DNA of 64,000 bases from the NCBI RefSeq assembly GCF_003474435.1, contig NZ_QRNF01000018.1, positions 5,415-69,414 on the forward strand. Reading direction: 5' to 3'. The stretch comes from Ruminococcus sp. AF46-10NS (GTDB lineage Bacteria > Bacillota > Clostridia > Lachnospirales > Lachnospiraceae). Shown in pieces: positions 37,120-46,487 of this stretch (its first letter is position 1; the number at the start of each line of letters is the position of its first letter). The translations under genes and the position numbers were made by a program. Below the pieces are notes generated by a model. That model was not told the DNA's origin. It ran no database searches and was given only the letters and a program-made list of their open reading frames with translations.

Positions 37120-37812
37120 TTACTCTTTTCTTGGGTCGATGATCTTAACAGCATCTGCAACACGGCCGTACTGACCTTTTGCTTTCTCCCATGCTGTGTT
37201 CGGGTCATCACCTTTCTTAATGAAGTCAGTCATTTTTCCAAGGCTTACGAACTGATATCCGATGATCTCATCGTCCTCATCAAGAGCGATACCTGTAACA
37301 TAACCCTCAGCCATCTCAAGGTAACGAGGTCCTTTTTTCAGAGTTCCATACATTGTACCAACCTGAGAACGAAGTCCTTTTCCAAGATCCTCAAGACCAG
37401 CACCTACTGCAAGTCCGTCCTCGGAGAATGCAGACTGGGAACGTCCGTATACGATCTGAAGGAAAAGCTCTCTCATAGCTGTATTGATTGCATCACATAC
37501 AAGGTCTGTGTTCAGTGCCTCCATTACAGTAAGTCCTGGAAGAATCTCTGCTGCCATAGCTGCTGAATGAGTCATTCCTGAACATCCGATTGTCTCAACA
37601 AGTGCCTCCTGAATGATTCCTTCTTTTACGTTAAGGGACAGCTTACAGGCACCCTGCTGCGGAGCACACCAGCCTACACCGTGTGTAAATCCGGAGATAT
37701 CCTTTACTTCTTTTGCCTGAACCCATTTTGCTTCTTCCGGGATCGGAGCGGCACCATGATGTACGCCCTGTGCCACTGGACACATTTCTTCTACTTCGCG
37801 TGAATAAATCAT
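37120..37812 (-). CDS. NifU/SufU-like iron-sulfur scaffold protein
   Basis: 230 residues with a NifU_N-like core. Candidate cluster ligands are Cys11 (EMCPVAQ), Cys49 (VGWCAPQQ), Cys56 (GACKLS) and Cys77 (TIGCSGMTHS). It is longer than IscU or SufU (about 130-150), with an extra C-terminal half. No cysteine desulfurase or other suf gene is nearby; the constant partner is the GGGtGRT gene. AAAGGAG precedes the ATG. Confidence 0.85.
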   Translation of the reverse strand: MIYSREVEEMCPVAQGVHHGAAPIPEEAKWVQAKEVKDISGFTHGVGWCAPQQGACKLSLNVKEGIIQEALVETIGCSGMTHSAAMAAEILPGLTVMEALNTDLVCDAINTAMRELFLQIVYGRSQSAFSEDGLAVGAGLEDLGKGLRSQVGTMYGTLKKGPRYLEMAEGYVTGIALDEDDEIIGYQFVSLGKMTDFIKKGDDPNTAWEKAKGQYGRVADAVKIIDPRKE

Positions 37813-37842
37813 TTTAAAACTCCTTTCAAGTATAGATTGACC

Positions 37843-37874
37843 GATGTTATTGAGAAAAAAAGTTCGATAACATC
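37843..37874 (-). other. Leader hairpin before the scaffold gene
   Basis: A perfect 8-bp stem GATGTTAT/ATAACATC with a 16-nt loop, about 30 nt before the start codon and outside the ribosome site. It may stabilise the mRNA. No convincing -35/-10 pair was fixed for this operon. Confidence 0.45.
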
Positions 37875-38059
37875 CTATGGGTATTTTCTCACAAAACCTT
37901 TGTTTCGTCCAGTCATATTTGATAATTTTTTGCCATAAAAAGTATATTATTGGAAGTTATCTCTTCGGGTATTATATACCTAACTGTCAAATATTTCTGG
38001 CAACTGTTCTATATCTGTGATAATATATTAGCAAGTCTGACCTTGGAGGTGTATTTTTT

Positions 38060-38797
38060 ATGAATGTGTCAGCAGAATCTGTTTTTCCAGAAAAATACCG
38101 GATTCTCAGCGGAAGCACGCTGAAAGTGATCGCTGTTGTTACTATGCTGATCGATCATATTGGCGCAATTCTTTTAAGTATGTATCAACCTGCTCTTAAA
38201 ACTCTTTTTACACTTTTCGGAAGAGAATACAGTGTGTATCTGATTTTTCGTGATATCGGACGGGTGGCATTTCCAATCTTCTGTTTTCTCCTTCTGGAGG
38301 GATTTCTGCATACCCATGACCGTTTCCGGTATGGCATGAATCTTTTTATTTTTTCACTGATTTCTGAAATCCCGTGGAACCTGATGTTCACCAACACTCT
38401 GCGTTATGAAAAACAGAATGTGTTTTTCACTCTTTTCCTTGGGTATCTGGCATTTTGTGCAATCGAACATTTTCAGGATGAACAAACAATGCAGCTTTTC
38501 TGTATCCTGGGACTGCTTGCTGTTTCTATTTTTCTGAAAGCAGATTACGGATGGCGGGGATATATTTTTCTGCTGATCATGTATTATATGCGAAACGATA
38601 AACCGGGACAGACAATCCTGGGAAGCTGCTGGCTCTATTATGAATGGAGGGCCTGTTTCGCCTTTCTGTCCATTAACATGTACAATGGAGAAAGAGGATT
38701 TATCCGCGGAAAAGCGGCGAAATACTTCTTCTACTGGTTTTATCCGGTCCATATTATAGGACTGGTGGTGATCAGGCGGATTTTGTTTTTGTCATAG
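38060..38797 (+). CDS. TraX-family membrane protein
   Basis: 245 residues with about seven membrane segments (LKVIAVVTMLIDHIGAILL, RDIGRVAFPIFCFLLLEGFL, FYWFYPVHIIGLVVIRRILF). TraX was first seen in F pilin N-acetylation, but chromosomal members in Firmicutes stand apart from conjugation genes and act on unknown substrates. GGAGG lies about 10 nt before the ATG. Single gene, divergent from the scaffold operon. Confidence 0.85.
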   Translation: MNVSAESVFPEKYRILSGSTLKVIAVVTMLIDHIGAILLSMYQPALKTLFTLFGREYSVYLIFRDIGRVAFPIFCFLLLEGFLHTHDRFRYGMNLFIFSLISEIPWNLMFTNTLRYEKQNVFFTLFLGYLAFCAIEHFQDEQTMQLFCILGLLAVSIFLKADYGWRGYIFLLIMYYMRNDKPGQTILGSCWLYYEWRACFAFLSINMYNGERGFIRGKAAKYFFYWFYPVHIIGLVVIRRILFLS

Positions 38798-38892
38798 TGT
38801 TAATTTCTTTTCAGGGGAATTTTTGTTCTTGACAGAATGGGAATGGGGCCTTTTTCCAGGGAGACACTATGCCGATAGAATTTAAACTGAAC

Positions 38893-38918
38893 AAAAAAAC
38901 GGCCCGCTTTGCGGGCCT
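38893..38918 (-). terminator. Terminator of the topB operon
   Basis: Minus strand GGCCCGC-AAAG-CGGGCC then GTTTTTTT. Confidence 0.9.
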
Positions 38919-38965
38919 GTTCTCTGTTTACGAATCACTTCAGTAAAAAAGAAATCTTCTTTTAC

Positions 38966-39634
38966 TTACTTTTTCTTAATAATCTCTTTGGTATTCTTAT
39001 AAATAGAATCTGCCGGAACGCATCCTCTTACCGGTGACAGGGGATAGATATTGGAATTTCTTCCGATCACAGTTCCTGGATTGAGTACAGAACCGCAGCC
39101 AACCTCAACATGATCTCCAAGCATTGCTCCGAACTTTTTAAGTCCGGTCTCGATCTTCTCATCTCCGTCTTTCACAACAACAAGTTTCTTGTCGGATTTT
39201 ACGTTAGAACAGATTGATCCGGCTCCCATATGGGACTTGTATCCAAGTACTGCATCTCCAACATAGTTGTAATGCGGAACCTGTACCTTATTAAACAGTA
39301 CTGCATTCTTAAGCTCAGTGGAATTACCAACTACTGCGCCCTCGCCAACAATGGCCTTGCCGCGGATAAACGCACAGTGGCGCACCTCAGCGTCTTTACC
39401 GATGATCGCCGGACCTGTGATGCTTGCTGTCGGTGCAACAGCAGCTGATTTTGCGATCCAGATATTCTCGCCTTTTTCCTCATACTCAGCCGGATCAAGA
39501 GTTTTTCCCAGTTTAATGATAAAATCTCCGATCTCCGGAAGAACTTCCCACGGATAGGTCTTTCCCTCAAAAAGCTCTGCAGCGATGGTCTCGCCCAGAT
39601 CCAGCATATTGCTGATGGTAAAATCTTTCATCAT
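38966..39634 (-). CDS. Left-handed beta-helix acyl/nucleotidyl-transferase-like protein
   Basis: 222 residues with hexapeptide repeats from about residue 60 on (APTASITGPAIIGKDAEVRH, GEGAVVGNSTELKN, GCGSVLNPGTVIGRNSN). This is the GlmU C-terminal type of fold, without a nucleotidyltransferase domain. Probably an acetyltransferase acting on a sugar nucleotide, substrate unknown. Its ATG overlaps the topB stop. Confidence 0.75.
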   Translation of the reverse strand: MMKDFTISNMLDLGETIAAELFEGKTYPWEVLPEIGDFIIKLGKTLDPAEYEEKGENIWIAKSAAVAPTASITGPAIIGKDAEVRHCAFIRGKAIVGEGAVVGNSTELKNAVLFNKVQVPHYNYVGDAVLGYKSHMGAGSICSNVKSDKKLVVVKDGDEKIETGLKKFGAMLGDHVEVGCGSVLNPGTVIGRNSNIYPLSPVRGCVPADSIYKNTKEIIKKK

Positions 39635-41677
39635 GATTTTTTTCCTCCCTGTCCGGAAGCCCGCTCCTGCTTCCTGTAATTTACAGCGGCCGCATCAAAA
39701 AACTGCCGCAGGTTATACTGATAATTGCTGGCCTCCACCTGCCGGGTCCTTACCCGCACAAAATGTTCCAGCTTGTCCATATATTCCTGTTCCGTAATAC
39801 TGCCCTCTGCCACATAGGTAAGGCCTTTTTCCCAGCTTGCCGTAAGCTCCGGGTTCAGAAGCTGCCGGATAGAGCAGTTTACCACATCAAAGATCATTTC
39901 ACCAAGAAGCGTTGGAGTGATCACCTGGGTCTTTTTATTCAGTGCCAGATATTTGATGTTAAAAAGCTTCTTCAGGATCTCGGCACGGGTAGCACTGGTG
40001 CCGATCCCGCTTCCCTTAATCTGGGCTCGAAGCTCCTCATCCTCGATCAGCTGTCCTGCATTTTCCATGGCAAGGATCATGGAACCGGAATTGTATCGTT
40101 TGGGCGGTGAAGTCTCACCCTCTTGATACTCAAACCGTTCACAGGAAGTATATCACCCTTTTTCAGCTTCTGCAACGCCTCCAGGAGTACAGTATCACAG
40201 GAAACCTCGTCTTCCTCTCCATTTCTGTTTTTCTCACTGTCTGAAGCCCTTTTCCGCGAAAAAGAATTAGTGGCGATCTTCAGATAGCCTTCTTCTTTGA
40301 GAACCTTAAAGGATGAAAAGAATGCCTCGCCGTCCAGCTTCGTCACAAGACTCACCTTCTGATAAACGGCCGGCGGATAAAAAATACACAAAAATCTCCG
40401 TACAATAGTCTCGTACACACGCTGTGCAGTAAGAGACACGCTTCCAAGCGCGTTCAATCCCTGACCGGTAGGAATGATCGCGTAATGGTCTGTGATCTGC
40501 TTGTCATTCACATATCTGGTTTTTGCAATGCTTTTCCAGGATTCCATCCCCAAAACCTCTGCTGCCGCAGCACCGGCCTGCTGATAATTTCGAAGACCGG
40601 AAATATTCTTGTATATCTCCTTGGCCACTGCCGTGGAAAGAACTCTTGCATCCGTTCTCGGATAAGTCACCAGCTTTTTCTCATAAAGCTCCTGTACGAT
40701 CCGGAGTGTCTCGTCCGGACTGATCTTAAACAGCTTTGAGCACACATTCTGAAGCTCTGCCAGGTTAAAAAGAAGCGGCGGATTTTTGTTTTCTTTTTTT
40801 CGTTCCACCTTTTCCACAATACAGGAAAGGGGCTGGTTCACCATCAGCTGATCGATCAGCATCTGTGCATGCTCTTTTTTCCTGAAGCCGTTTTCTTTAT
40901 AAAGATACGGAGACTGGAAATACCGGCTGCCTTCCACAGCTCTCCATTCACCGTCAAAATTTTCGCCTGCAAGTCCAATGCTGCCAAGGACACGGTAAAA
41001 CGGTGTCTTCACAAAGACACGGATCTCCCGTTCTCTCCGCACCACCATGCCAAGAACACAGGTCATCACACGCCCAACTGCAATGGCCTGATATTTGGAA
41101 TGGAGATAATTGGTGACACTGCTTCCGTAGCGCAAGGTCAGAACTCTGGAAAAATTGATTCCCATAAGATAATCTTCCTTTGCGCGGAGATACGCAGATG
41201 CTGCCAGATTATCATACTCCGAGATATCCTTCGCTTCACGGATCCCTCTTAAGATTTCTTCCTCTGTCTGGGAATCGATCCACACACGTTTCTGGACTTT
41301 CCCCTTTACTCCTGCCATCTGGGCTACCAGACGGTAGATATATTCACCCTCACGTCCGGAGTCGGTACACACATAAATGGTATCCACATCCGGCCGGTTC
41401 AGCAGTCCTTTTACGATCTCGAACTGCTTTTTGACCCGGGGATCACTTCATATTTAAATTCGCGCGGCAAAAAAGGCAGGGTATCAAAACTCCACCTTTT
41501 AAACTTGATATCATATTTTTCGGGATAGCTCATGGTAACCAGGTGTCCTACACACCAGGTTACCACAGAATCATCAGATTCCAGATATCCGTCTTTTCTC
41601 TGACCGTTGATCTTCAAAGCCTTCGCAAATTCCTGTGCCACGCTGGGCTTCTCCGCTATGTATAAAGCCTTTGCCAT
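39631..41677 (-). CDS. topB: DNA topoisomerase III, frameshifted twice
   Basis: Type IA topoisomerase that decatenates DNA. Three frames join to about 682 residues: Toprim start MAKALYIAEKPSVAQEFAKA, Toprim acidic motif YVCTDSGREGEYIYR, active-site Tyr in LVTYPRTDARVLS, and GIGTSATRAEILKKL near the end. The breaks are repaired by one G at 41435-41437 (CCCGGGTC to CCCGGGGTC) and one G near 40122 (AAGAGGG to AAGGAGGG). It starts just after the FNT gene stop with only a weak ribosome site. Confidence 0.92.
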
Positions 41678-41678
41678 A

Positions 41679-42434
41679 CTATTTATCTGCACTCATCTTT
41701 CTAAGCGGCCATGCCAGAAGCACAGCTCCGCCAACTATATTTCCCAGTGTTACGATCACCATGCTTTTAAGCATAGCGCCGACAGACAATCCTGGCACCA
41801 TACAGAATGCAACTGTAAAAATACCCATATTTGCAATACAATGCTCAAATCCGCTGACAACGAAACCTGAAATACAGATCACGATCATCAGGAACTTGCC
41901 TGACTCACTCTTCAGCTTAATGCCGCAGAGAACAGCAAGACAGACGAAGAAATTACAAAGTACCGCCCGGAAAAACATCTGTCCTGCCGGAATACTCAGT
42001 TTTCCGTTTATAAATCCGGCAAAATAATCTGCTGTACCGGACGCTCCGGCACCTGCAAAGATCAGCGCCAGGATCAGGCATCCCACAAAATTGCCGATAT
42101 AACTGATTCCCCAGACCTTTCCTACGTCTTTCCATGATACGCTCTTGTCATACGCACCAAAAGCCATTACCAGATTGTTACCGGTAAAAAGCTCTCCACC
42201 TACCATCACGATCAGAAGTACCGCGATGGAAAACACGATAGCTCCAAGGAATTTCCCCCATTCCGGGAATGTCTTGGAAAATACATTTCCAACAACGTTA
42301 CTGTAGATCATCGCCACATCAATAAAAAATCCGGCCATGATCGCCCGCATAAAGTATTTTCCGAAATTGCTGTTCAGTAAGTTTATCTTACCCTTCGCAG
42401 CGGTTGACAGTTTCTCTACATCCTCCCTGTTCAT
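41679..42434 (-). CDS. Formate/nitrite transporter (FNT) family channel
   Basis: 251 residues with six membrane segments and FNT signatures (GELFTGNNLVMAFGAYDK in the first loop, GFEHCIANMGIFTVAF in the fifth). Members carry formate, nitrite or hydrosulfide; in a fermentative anaerobe formate is the likeliest, but the substrate cannot be fixed here. GGAGG 8 nt before ATG 42434 sets the start. A long leader hairpin precedes it. Confidence 0.88.
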   Translation of the reverse strand: MNREDVEKLSTAAKGKINLLNSNFGKYFMRAIMAGFFIDVAMIYSNVVGNVFSKTFPEWGKFLGAIVFSIAVLLIVMVGGELFTGNNLVMAFGAYDKSVSWKDVGKVWGISYIGNFVGCLILALIFAGAGASGTADYFAGFINGKLSIPAGQMFFRAVLCNFFVCLAVLCGIKLKSESGKFLMIVICISGFVVSGFEHCIANMGIFTVAFCMVPGLSVGAMLKSMVIVTLGNIVGGAVLLAWPLRKMSADK

Positions 42435-42460
42435 AAATAGCACCTCCACATATTTTTAGC

Positions 42461-42506
42461 AAGCGTGGCACTTTGTTGCTGCTTCTTTGTTCACAGCAAC
42501 ACGCTT
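42461..42506 (-). promoter_or_regulatory. Two-tier hairpin in the FNT leader
   Basis: Minus strand AAGCGTG/CACGCTT outside and TTGCTG/CAGCAA inside with a 12-nt loop, just before the GGAGG site. No T tract follows, so it is not a terminator. Confidence 0.5.
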
Positions 42507-42526
42507 TCCGGAAATCTGCTTGTTAT

Positions 42527-42555
42527 ATTGTAACACTTTACTAATTATTTAACAA
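42527..42555 (-). promoter_or_regulatory. Promoter of the FNT gene
   Basis: TTGTTA (42550-42555), 17 nt, TACAAT (42527-42532), minus strand. Confidence 0.7.
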
Positions 42556-42615
42556 TAAAAATGCGAAAATTTTCAAAAATTTCCGTTTTGTTACATACAA
42601 CAAACAATATCCGTT

Positions 42616-42852
42616 TTATACCAGAACACGATAGATGCCATCCCAGGCCAGTTCCTTTTTTTTCAGGAATTTTTCTGTTTCCTTCTCTGATTGCTCCACG
42701 CATTTCCATGCCAGTCCGCACTGGGCACTGATCTCTGAAGGGATCGGGATCAGCCTTCCCGGAAATTCAGATTCCTTGGCCGTTCTTTCCATTTTCATGG
42801 CAGCCGTGGTTGTGGAAAATGTCACAACTGTAGTAATTACTTTTCTGCGCAT
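42616..42852 (-). CDS. DUF3343 protein, possible Se/S carrier-like
   Basis: 78 residues, starting MRRKVITTVVTFSTTTAAM after AAAGGAG. The family pattern is visible: AMKMERTAKE then PGRLIPIPSEISAQCGLAW, with the conserved Cys. DUF3343 proteins are described as putative selenium/sulfur carriers by gene context, without direct proof. It lies between asd and the FNT gene on the same strand. Confidence 0.75.
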   Translation of the reverse strand: MRRKVITTVVTFSTTTAAMKMERTAKESEFPGRLIPIPSEISAQCGLAWKCVEQSEKETEKFLKKKELAWDGIYRVLV

Positions 42853-42951
42853 ATCTCCTTTGTTCCTTCCACATACGCAAAAACAGGACACCGGAAAAAC
42901 CGATATCCCGTTTCTGATGATTTTCTTTATTTCCTGTAAAGGATCCAGTTC

Positions 42952-44037
42952 TTATTTAGCCTGGATATATCCTTTCGCTTTCAGAGTCTCTGCACAGAGA
43001 ACTGCTCCGCCTGCGGCACCTCTTACTGTGTTATGGGAAAGTCCGATGAACTTGTAATCATAAACAGTATCCTCACGAAGACGTCCTACAGATACTCCCA
43101 TTCCATTCTCATAGTTTACATCCATCTGTACCTGCGGACGGTTGTCCTCCTCAAGATACTGGATGAACTGCTTCGGAGCGCTTGGAAGCTCAAGCTCCTG
43201 CGGAAGTCCCTTAAACTCAACCAGCTTCTGGATCAGCTGCTCTTTGGTAGGTTTCTTGCGGAATTTAACAAATACAGCTGCTGTATGTCCGTTGAGGACC
43301 GGAACACGTACACACTGGCATGTGATGACAGGTGTGGTAGCCGGAACGATCACGCCGTCCTCGATCTTGCCCCAGAGTCTTAATGGCTCCTTCTCACTCT
43401 TCTCTTCCTCACCACCGATGTACGGAATGATGTTGTGCTCCATCTCCGGCCAGTCCTTGAAGGTTTTTCCTGCTCCGGAAATAGCCTGGTATGTAGTGGC
43501 AACTACTTCATACGGCTCGAACTCTTTCCATGCGGTAAGTACCGGAGCGTAGCTCTGGATAGAGCAGTTCGGTTTAACAGCTACAAAGCCGCGTTTTGTT
43601 CCGAGACGTTTCTTCTGGAATTCGATAACCTCGAAGTGCTCCGGATTGATTTCCGGAACTACCATCGGAACGTCCGGTGTCCAGCGGTGTGCGCTGTTGT
43701 TGGACACAACCGGTGTCTCTGTCTTTGCATATTCTTCCTCGATCGCCTTGATCTCATCTTTAGTCATATCAACTGCGGAAAATACAAAGTCAACAGTAGC
43801 TGCAACCTTCTCAACCTCGTGGATATCCATAACAACCAGCTTCTTTACTGCCTCCGGCATCGGAGTATCCATTTTCCATCTGCCGCCTACAGCCTCCTCG
43901 TAGGTCTTGCCTGCGCTTCTCGGGCTTGCCGCTACAGTAACCACCTCAAACCACGGGTGATTCTCCAGAAGAGAAATGAATCTCTGACCAACCATTCCAG
44001 TTGCACCTAAAATACCGACTTTAAGCTTTTCACTCAT
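42952..44037 (-). CDS. asd: Aspartate-semialdehyde dehydrogenase, archaeal/fungal type
   Basis: Reduces aspartyl phosphate to the semialdehyde for lysine, methionine and threonine. 361 residues. NADP motif VGILGATGMVGQRF; active-site Cys in VKPNCSIQS, the NCS form of the archaeal/fungal branch rather than the NCTT of E. coli; C-terminal GLSHNTVRGAAGGAVL. GGAG about 9 nt before ATG 44037 sets the start. It serves dapL (1 kb) and metY (33 kb). Confidence 0.94.
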   Translation of the reverse strand: MSEKLKVGILGATGMVGQRFISLLENHPWFEVVTVAASPRSAGKTYEEAVGGRWKMDTPMPEAVKKLVVMDIHEVEKVAATVDFVFSAVDMTKDEIKAIEEEYAKTETPVVSNNSAHRWTPDVPMVVPEINPEHFEVIEFQKKRLGTKRGFVAVKPNCSIQSYAPVLTAWKEFEPYEVVATTYQAISGAGKTFKDWPEMEHNIIPYIGGEEEKSEKEPLRLWGKIEDGVIVPATTPVITCQCVRVPVLNGHTAAVFVKFRKKPTKEQLIQKLVEFKGLPQELELPSAPKQFIQYLEEDNRPQVQMDVNYENGMGVSVGRLREDTVYDYKFIGLSHNTVRGAAGGAVLCAETLKAKGYIQAK

Positions 44038-44093
44038 AATAAAACTCTCCTCATCTCGTGTCCCTCCATGGCACACATTTGTCTTTTCTGTAA

Positions 44094-44122
44094 ATACTAT
44101 ACCAATTTTTCCTAAAATGCAA
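44094..44122 (-). promoter_or_regulatory. Probable promoter of asd
   Basis: TTGCAT (44117-44122), 17 nt, TAGTAT (44094-44099), minus strand. An alternative -10 TATAGT overlaps with a 15-nt spacer. Confidence 0.5.
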
Positions 44123-44130
44123 GCATTATC

Positions 44131-45510
44131 TTAATTTTTTTCAAGATATTCTTTATTCTGAGCGATCACCTGCTCCATCACGTCCGGTCCCGGCGCTCCC
44201 AGAGTCACACGTTTTTCCACGCAGGTCTTCATACTGATGGCTTCATAGATGTCCTCCTCAAACACAGGACTGATCTCTTTGTACTCGGAAAGCGGAAGCT
44301 CATCCAGAGAGATTCCCTTATCCAGACAGAGAAGGACCAATCTTCCGACGATGCCGTGAGCATCACGGAACGGTACACCGTGGTTAACCAGATAGTCTGC
44401 TGCGTCTGTGGCGTTTGTAAAGCCTCTCTTTGCACTTGCCTCCATGTTGGCTTTGTTGAACTGCATAGTGGAAACCATGCCTGTAAACAGGGCAATACAA
44501 CCCTTTACGGTGTCAATGGCATCAAAAGTCAGCTCCTTGTCTTCCTGCATGTCTTTGTTGTATGCAAGCGGGATTCCCTTCATGGTTGTAAGGATAGATG
44601 TCAGCGCACCATAGACACGGCCTGTTTTTCCACGGACAAGCTCTGCGATATCCGGATTCTTTTTCTGAGGCATGATACTGCTGCCTGTGCTGTATGCATC
44701 ATCGATCTCCACGAAGCGGTACTCATTGGAGTTCCACAGGATGATCTCCTCTGAAAAACGGCTCAGGTGCATCATAATCGTAGAAAATGCACTGAGAAGC
44801 TCGATCACATAATCCCTGTCAGATACAGAATCCATGCTGTTTCTGGTCGGTGCATCAAAGCCGAGAAGCTCTGCAGTATAAGCGCGATCCAGCGGATAAG
44901 TAGTTCCTGCCAGTGCTCCTGCTCCAAGCGGACAGGTATTCATTCTCTTCCGAATATCAAAGAGTCTTTCACGGTCTCTTCTGAACATCTCAAAATAAGC
45001 ACCTACGTGATGTGCCAGTGTTACAGGCTGTGCTTTCTGAAGATGGGTAAATCCCGGCATGTAAGTGTGTACATTCTCTTCCATGATCTTCTGCAGGGCA
45101 AGAAGAAGCTCCTTAAGTTCCTTATCTGTCTCGTCGATCTCATCACGGACATAAAGCTTCATATCCAGAGCTACCTGGTCATTACGGCTTCTTCCTGTGT
45201 GAAGTTTCTTTCCTGCATCACCAATACGGTCGATCAGGTTTGCTTCCACGAAGCTGTGGATATCTTCATACTCAGATGTGATCTCAAGCTTTCCTGATTC
45301 CACATCTGCAAGAATTCCGTCCAGACCTTCTGTGATCTGATCTTTCTCTTCCTCTGTCAGGATTCCCTGTTTTGCCAGCATGGCAACATGTGCTTTGCTT
45401 CCACGGATATCCTGTTTGTAAAATTTCTGATCAAAGGAAATTGATGCGTTAAAATTGTAAACCAGCTTGTCCGTTTCTTTTGTGAAACGGCCTCCCCATA
45501 ACTGTGCCAT
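44131..45510 (-). CDS. argH: Argininosuccinate lyase
   Basis: Last step of arginine synthesis, splitting argininosuccinate to arginine and fumarate. 459 residues from MAQLWGGRFTKETDKLV. Fumarase-superfamily signature GSSIMPQKKNPDIAELVRGK with catalytic Ser, and HTGRSRNDQVALD earlier. GTGAGGA precedes ATG 45510; the upstream extension has no ribosome site. No argG or other arg gene is in the window. Confidence 0.96.
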   Translation of the reverse strand: MAQLWGGRFTKETDKLVYNFNASISFDQKFYKQDIRGSKAHVAMLAKQGILTEEEKDQITEGLDGILADVESGKLEITSEYEDIHSFVEANLIDRIGDAGKKLHTGRSRNDQVALDMKLYVRDEIDETDKELKELLLALQKIMEENVHTYMPGFTHLQKAQPVTLAHHVGAYFEMFRRDRERLFDIRKRMNTCPLGAGALAGTTYPLDRAYTAELLGFDAPTRNSMDSVSDRDYVIELLSAFSTIMMHLSRFSEEIILWNSNEYRFVEIDDAYSTGSSIMPQKKNPDIAELVRGKTGRVYGALTSILTTMKGIPLAYNKDMQEDKELTFDAIDTVKGCIALFTGMVSTMQFNKANMEASAKRGFTNATDAADYLVNHGVPFRDAHGIVGRLVLLCLDKGISLDELPLSEYKEISPVFEEDIYEAISMKTCVEKRVTLGAPGPDVMEQVIAQNKEYLEKN

Positions 45511-45587
45511 ATTATTCTTCCTCACTTTTCTTTTTTGCTGCAGAAAATATTTTGTCGGGCAAAAATTCTTCTGCACTTCTCTGTGTT

Positions 45588-45615
45588 AGTGTACCATACT
45601 TTCATAAAAATGCAA
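45588..45615 (-). promoter_or_regulatory. Promoter of argH
   Basis: TTGCAT (45610-45615), 16 nt, TACACT (45588-45593), minus strand. The leader can form an imperfect GCAGAA/TTCTGC stem. Confidence 0.6.
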
Positions 45616-45627
45616 AGATTTTCATAC

Positions 45628-46278
45628 TTATACATTTTCTGCATTTCTCTGCCCGTCCCGCTCCTGGGCTTCTCTTTTTGAAAAAACACATCCACAGTAG
45701 TTCTGCCTGTATAATTCGTGCTCATGGGATAATTCAATGGAACGCTTATAACCGTTCTTCTTCTTGAAATCAGACGGCAGATGCGGGACTTTATAGATCC
45801 CTGACAGTTCCTCACCGATCTCGTTGATCTTTTCTGCATTTTTCAGGGGGCTGATACTAAGAGTGGTGGTAAAATAATCATAACCGCCGTCCCTGGCAAT
45901 TTTCGCCGCCTCTTCCATCCGCAGACGATAGCACTTAAAGCAGCGTTCCCCTCCCTCTGGCACATCCTCCAGACCTTTTGCCATATCATAGAATTCCTTC
46001 GGATCATAATGTCCCTCCACCAGAGACACCGGATGGATAAACTCCATCTCTCCGATCAGCCGGCGGATCTCTGCCACCCTGTGAGCATATTCTTCTTCAG
46101 GCGCAATATTGGGATTGTAAAAAAATATGGTGATCTCAAAATACTGTGACAGGTATTCCATCACATAACTGCTGCACGGCGCACAGCAGGCGTGAAGAAA
46201 AAGTCTGGGGGTTCTGCCTTCTTTCCGAACATTTTCGATCAGCTTATCCAGCTCTTTCTGATAATTTCTTTTATTCAA
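45628..46278 (-). CDS. queH: Epoxyqueuosine reductase QueH
   Basis: Last step of queuosine synthesis, reducing epoxyqueuosine in tRNA. The QueH cysteine pairs are present: LFLHACCAPCSSYVM, GGERCFKCYRLRM and QNYCGCVFS; these hold an Fe-S cluster and iron in the characterised enzyme. TTG at 46278 (reading LNKRNYQKELDKLIEN) is preferred, because AAAGGAG lies 8 nt before it. The ATG at 46368 has no ribosome site and adds a tail atypical of the family. Confidence 0.9.
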   Translation of the reverse strand: MNKRNYQKELDKLIENVRKEGRTPRLFLHACCAPCSSYVMEYLSQYFEITIFFYNPNIAPEEEYAHRVAEIRRLIGEMEFIHPVSLVEGHYDPKEFYDMAKGLEDVPEGGERCFKCYRLRMEEAAKIARDGGYDYFTTTLSISPLKNAEKINEIGEELSGIYKVPHLPSDFKKKNGYKRSIELSHEHELYRQNYCGCVFSKREAQERDGQRNAENV

Positions 46279-46487
46279 AATCGGATCTCCTTTCCGTCCA
46301 TCGTATTCATTACTGTTTGCTGCGTGACCAGCAATACTCTGAATATATTCGTAAACTGTAATCATCATTTTCTATATTGCCGAATCTATCCCCGGCACCA
46401 CGGAACATTCCCTTATCCGTGCGCCTTCTTATGATTCAGACATATGATAATATTATACCATCAAATATGAAACGGAGGCAAATATTC

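Noticed and set aside
34785..38797. Prophage or conjugative element between metY and TraX
   Set aside because: Only holin/endolysin and a TraX-like protein are present, with housekeeping genes between and no integrase, relaxase, capsid or repeat borders.
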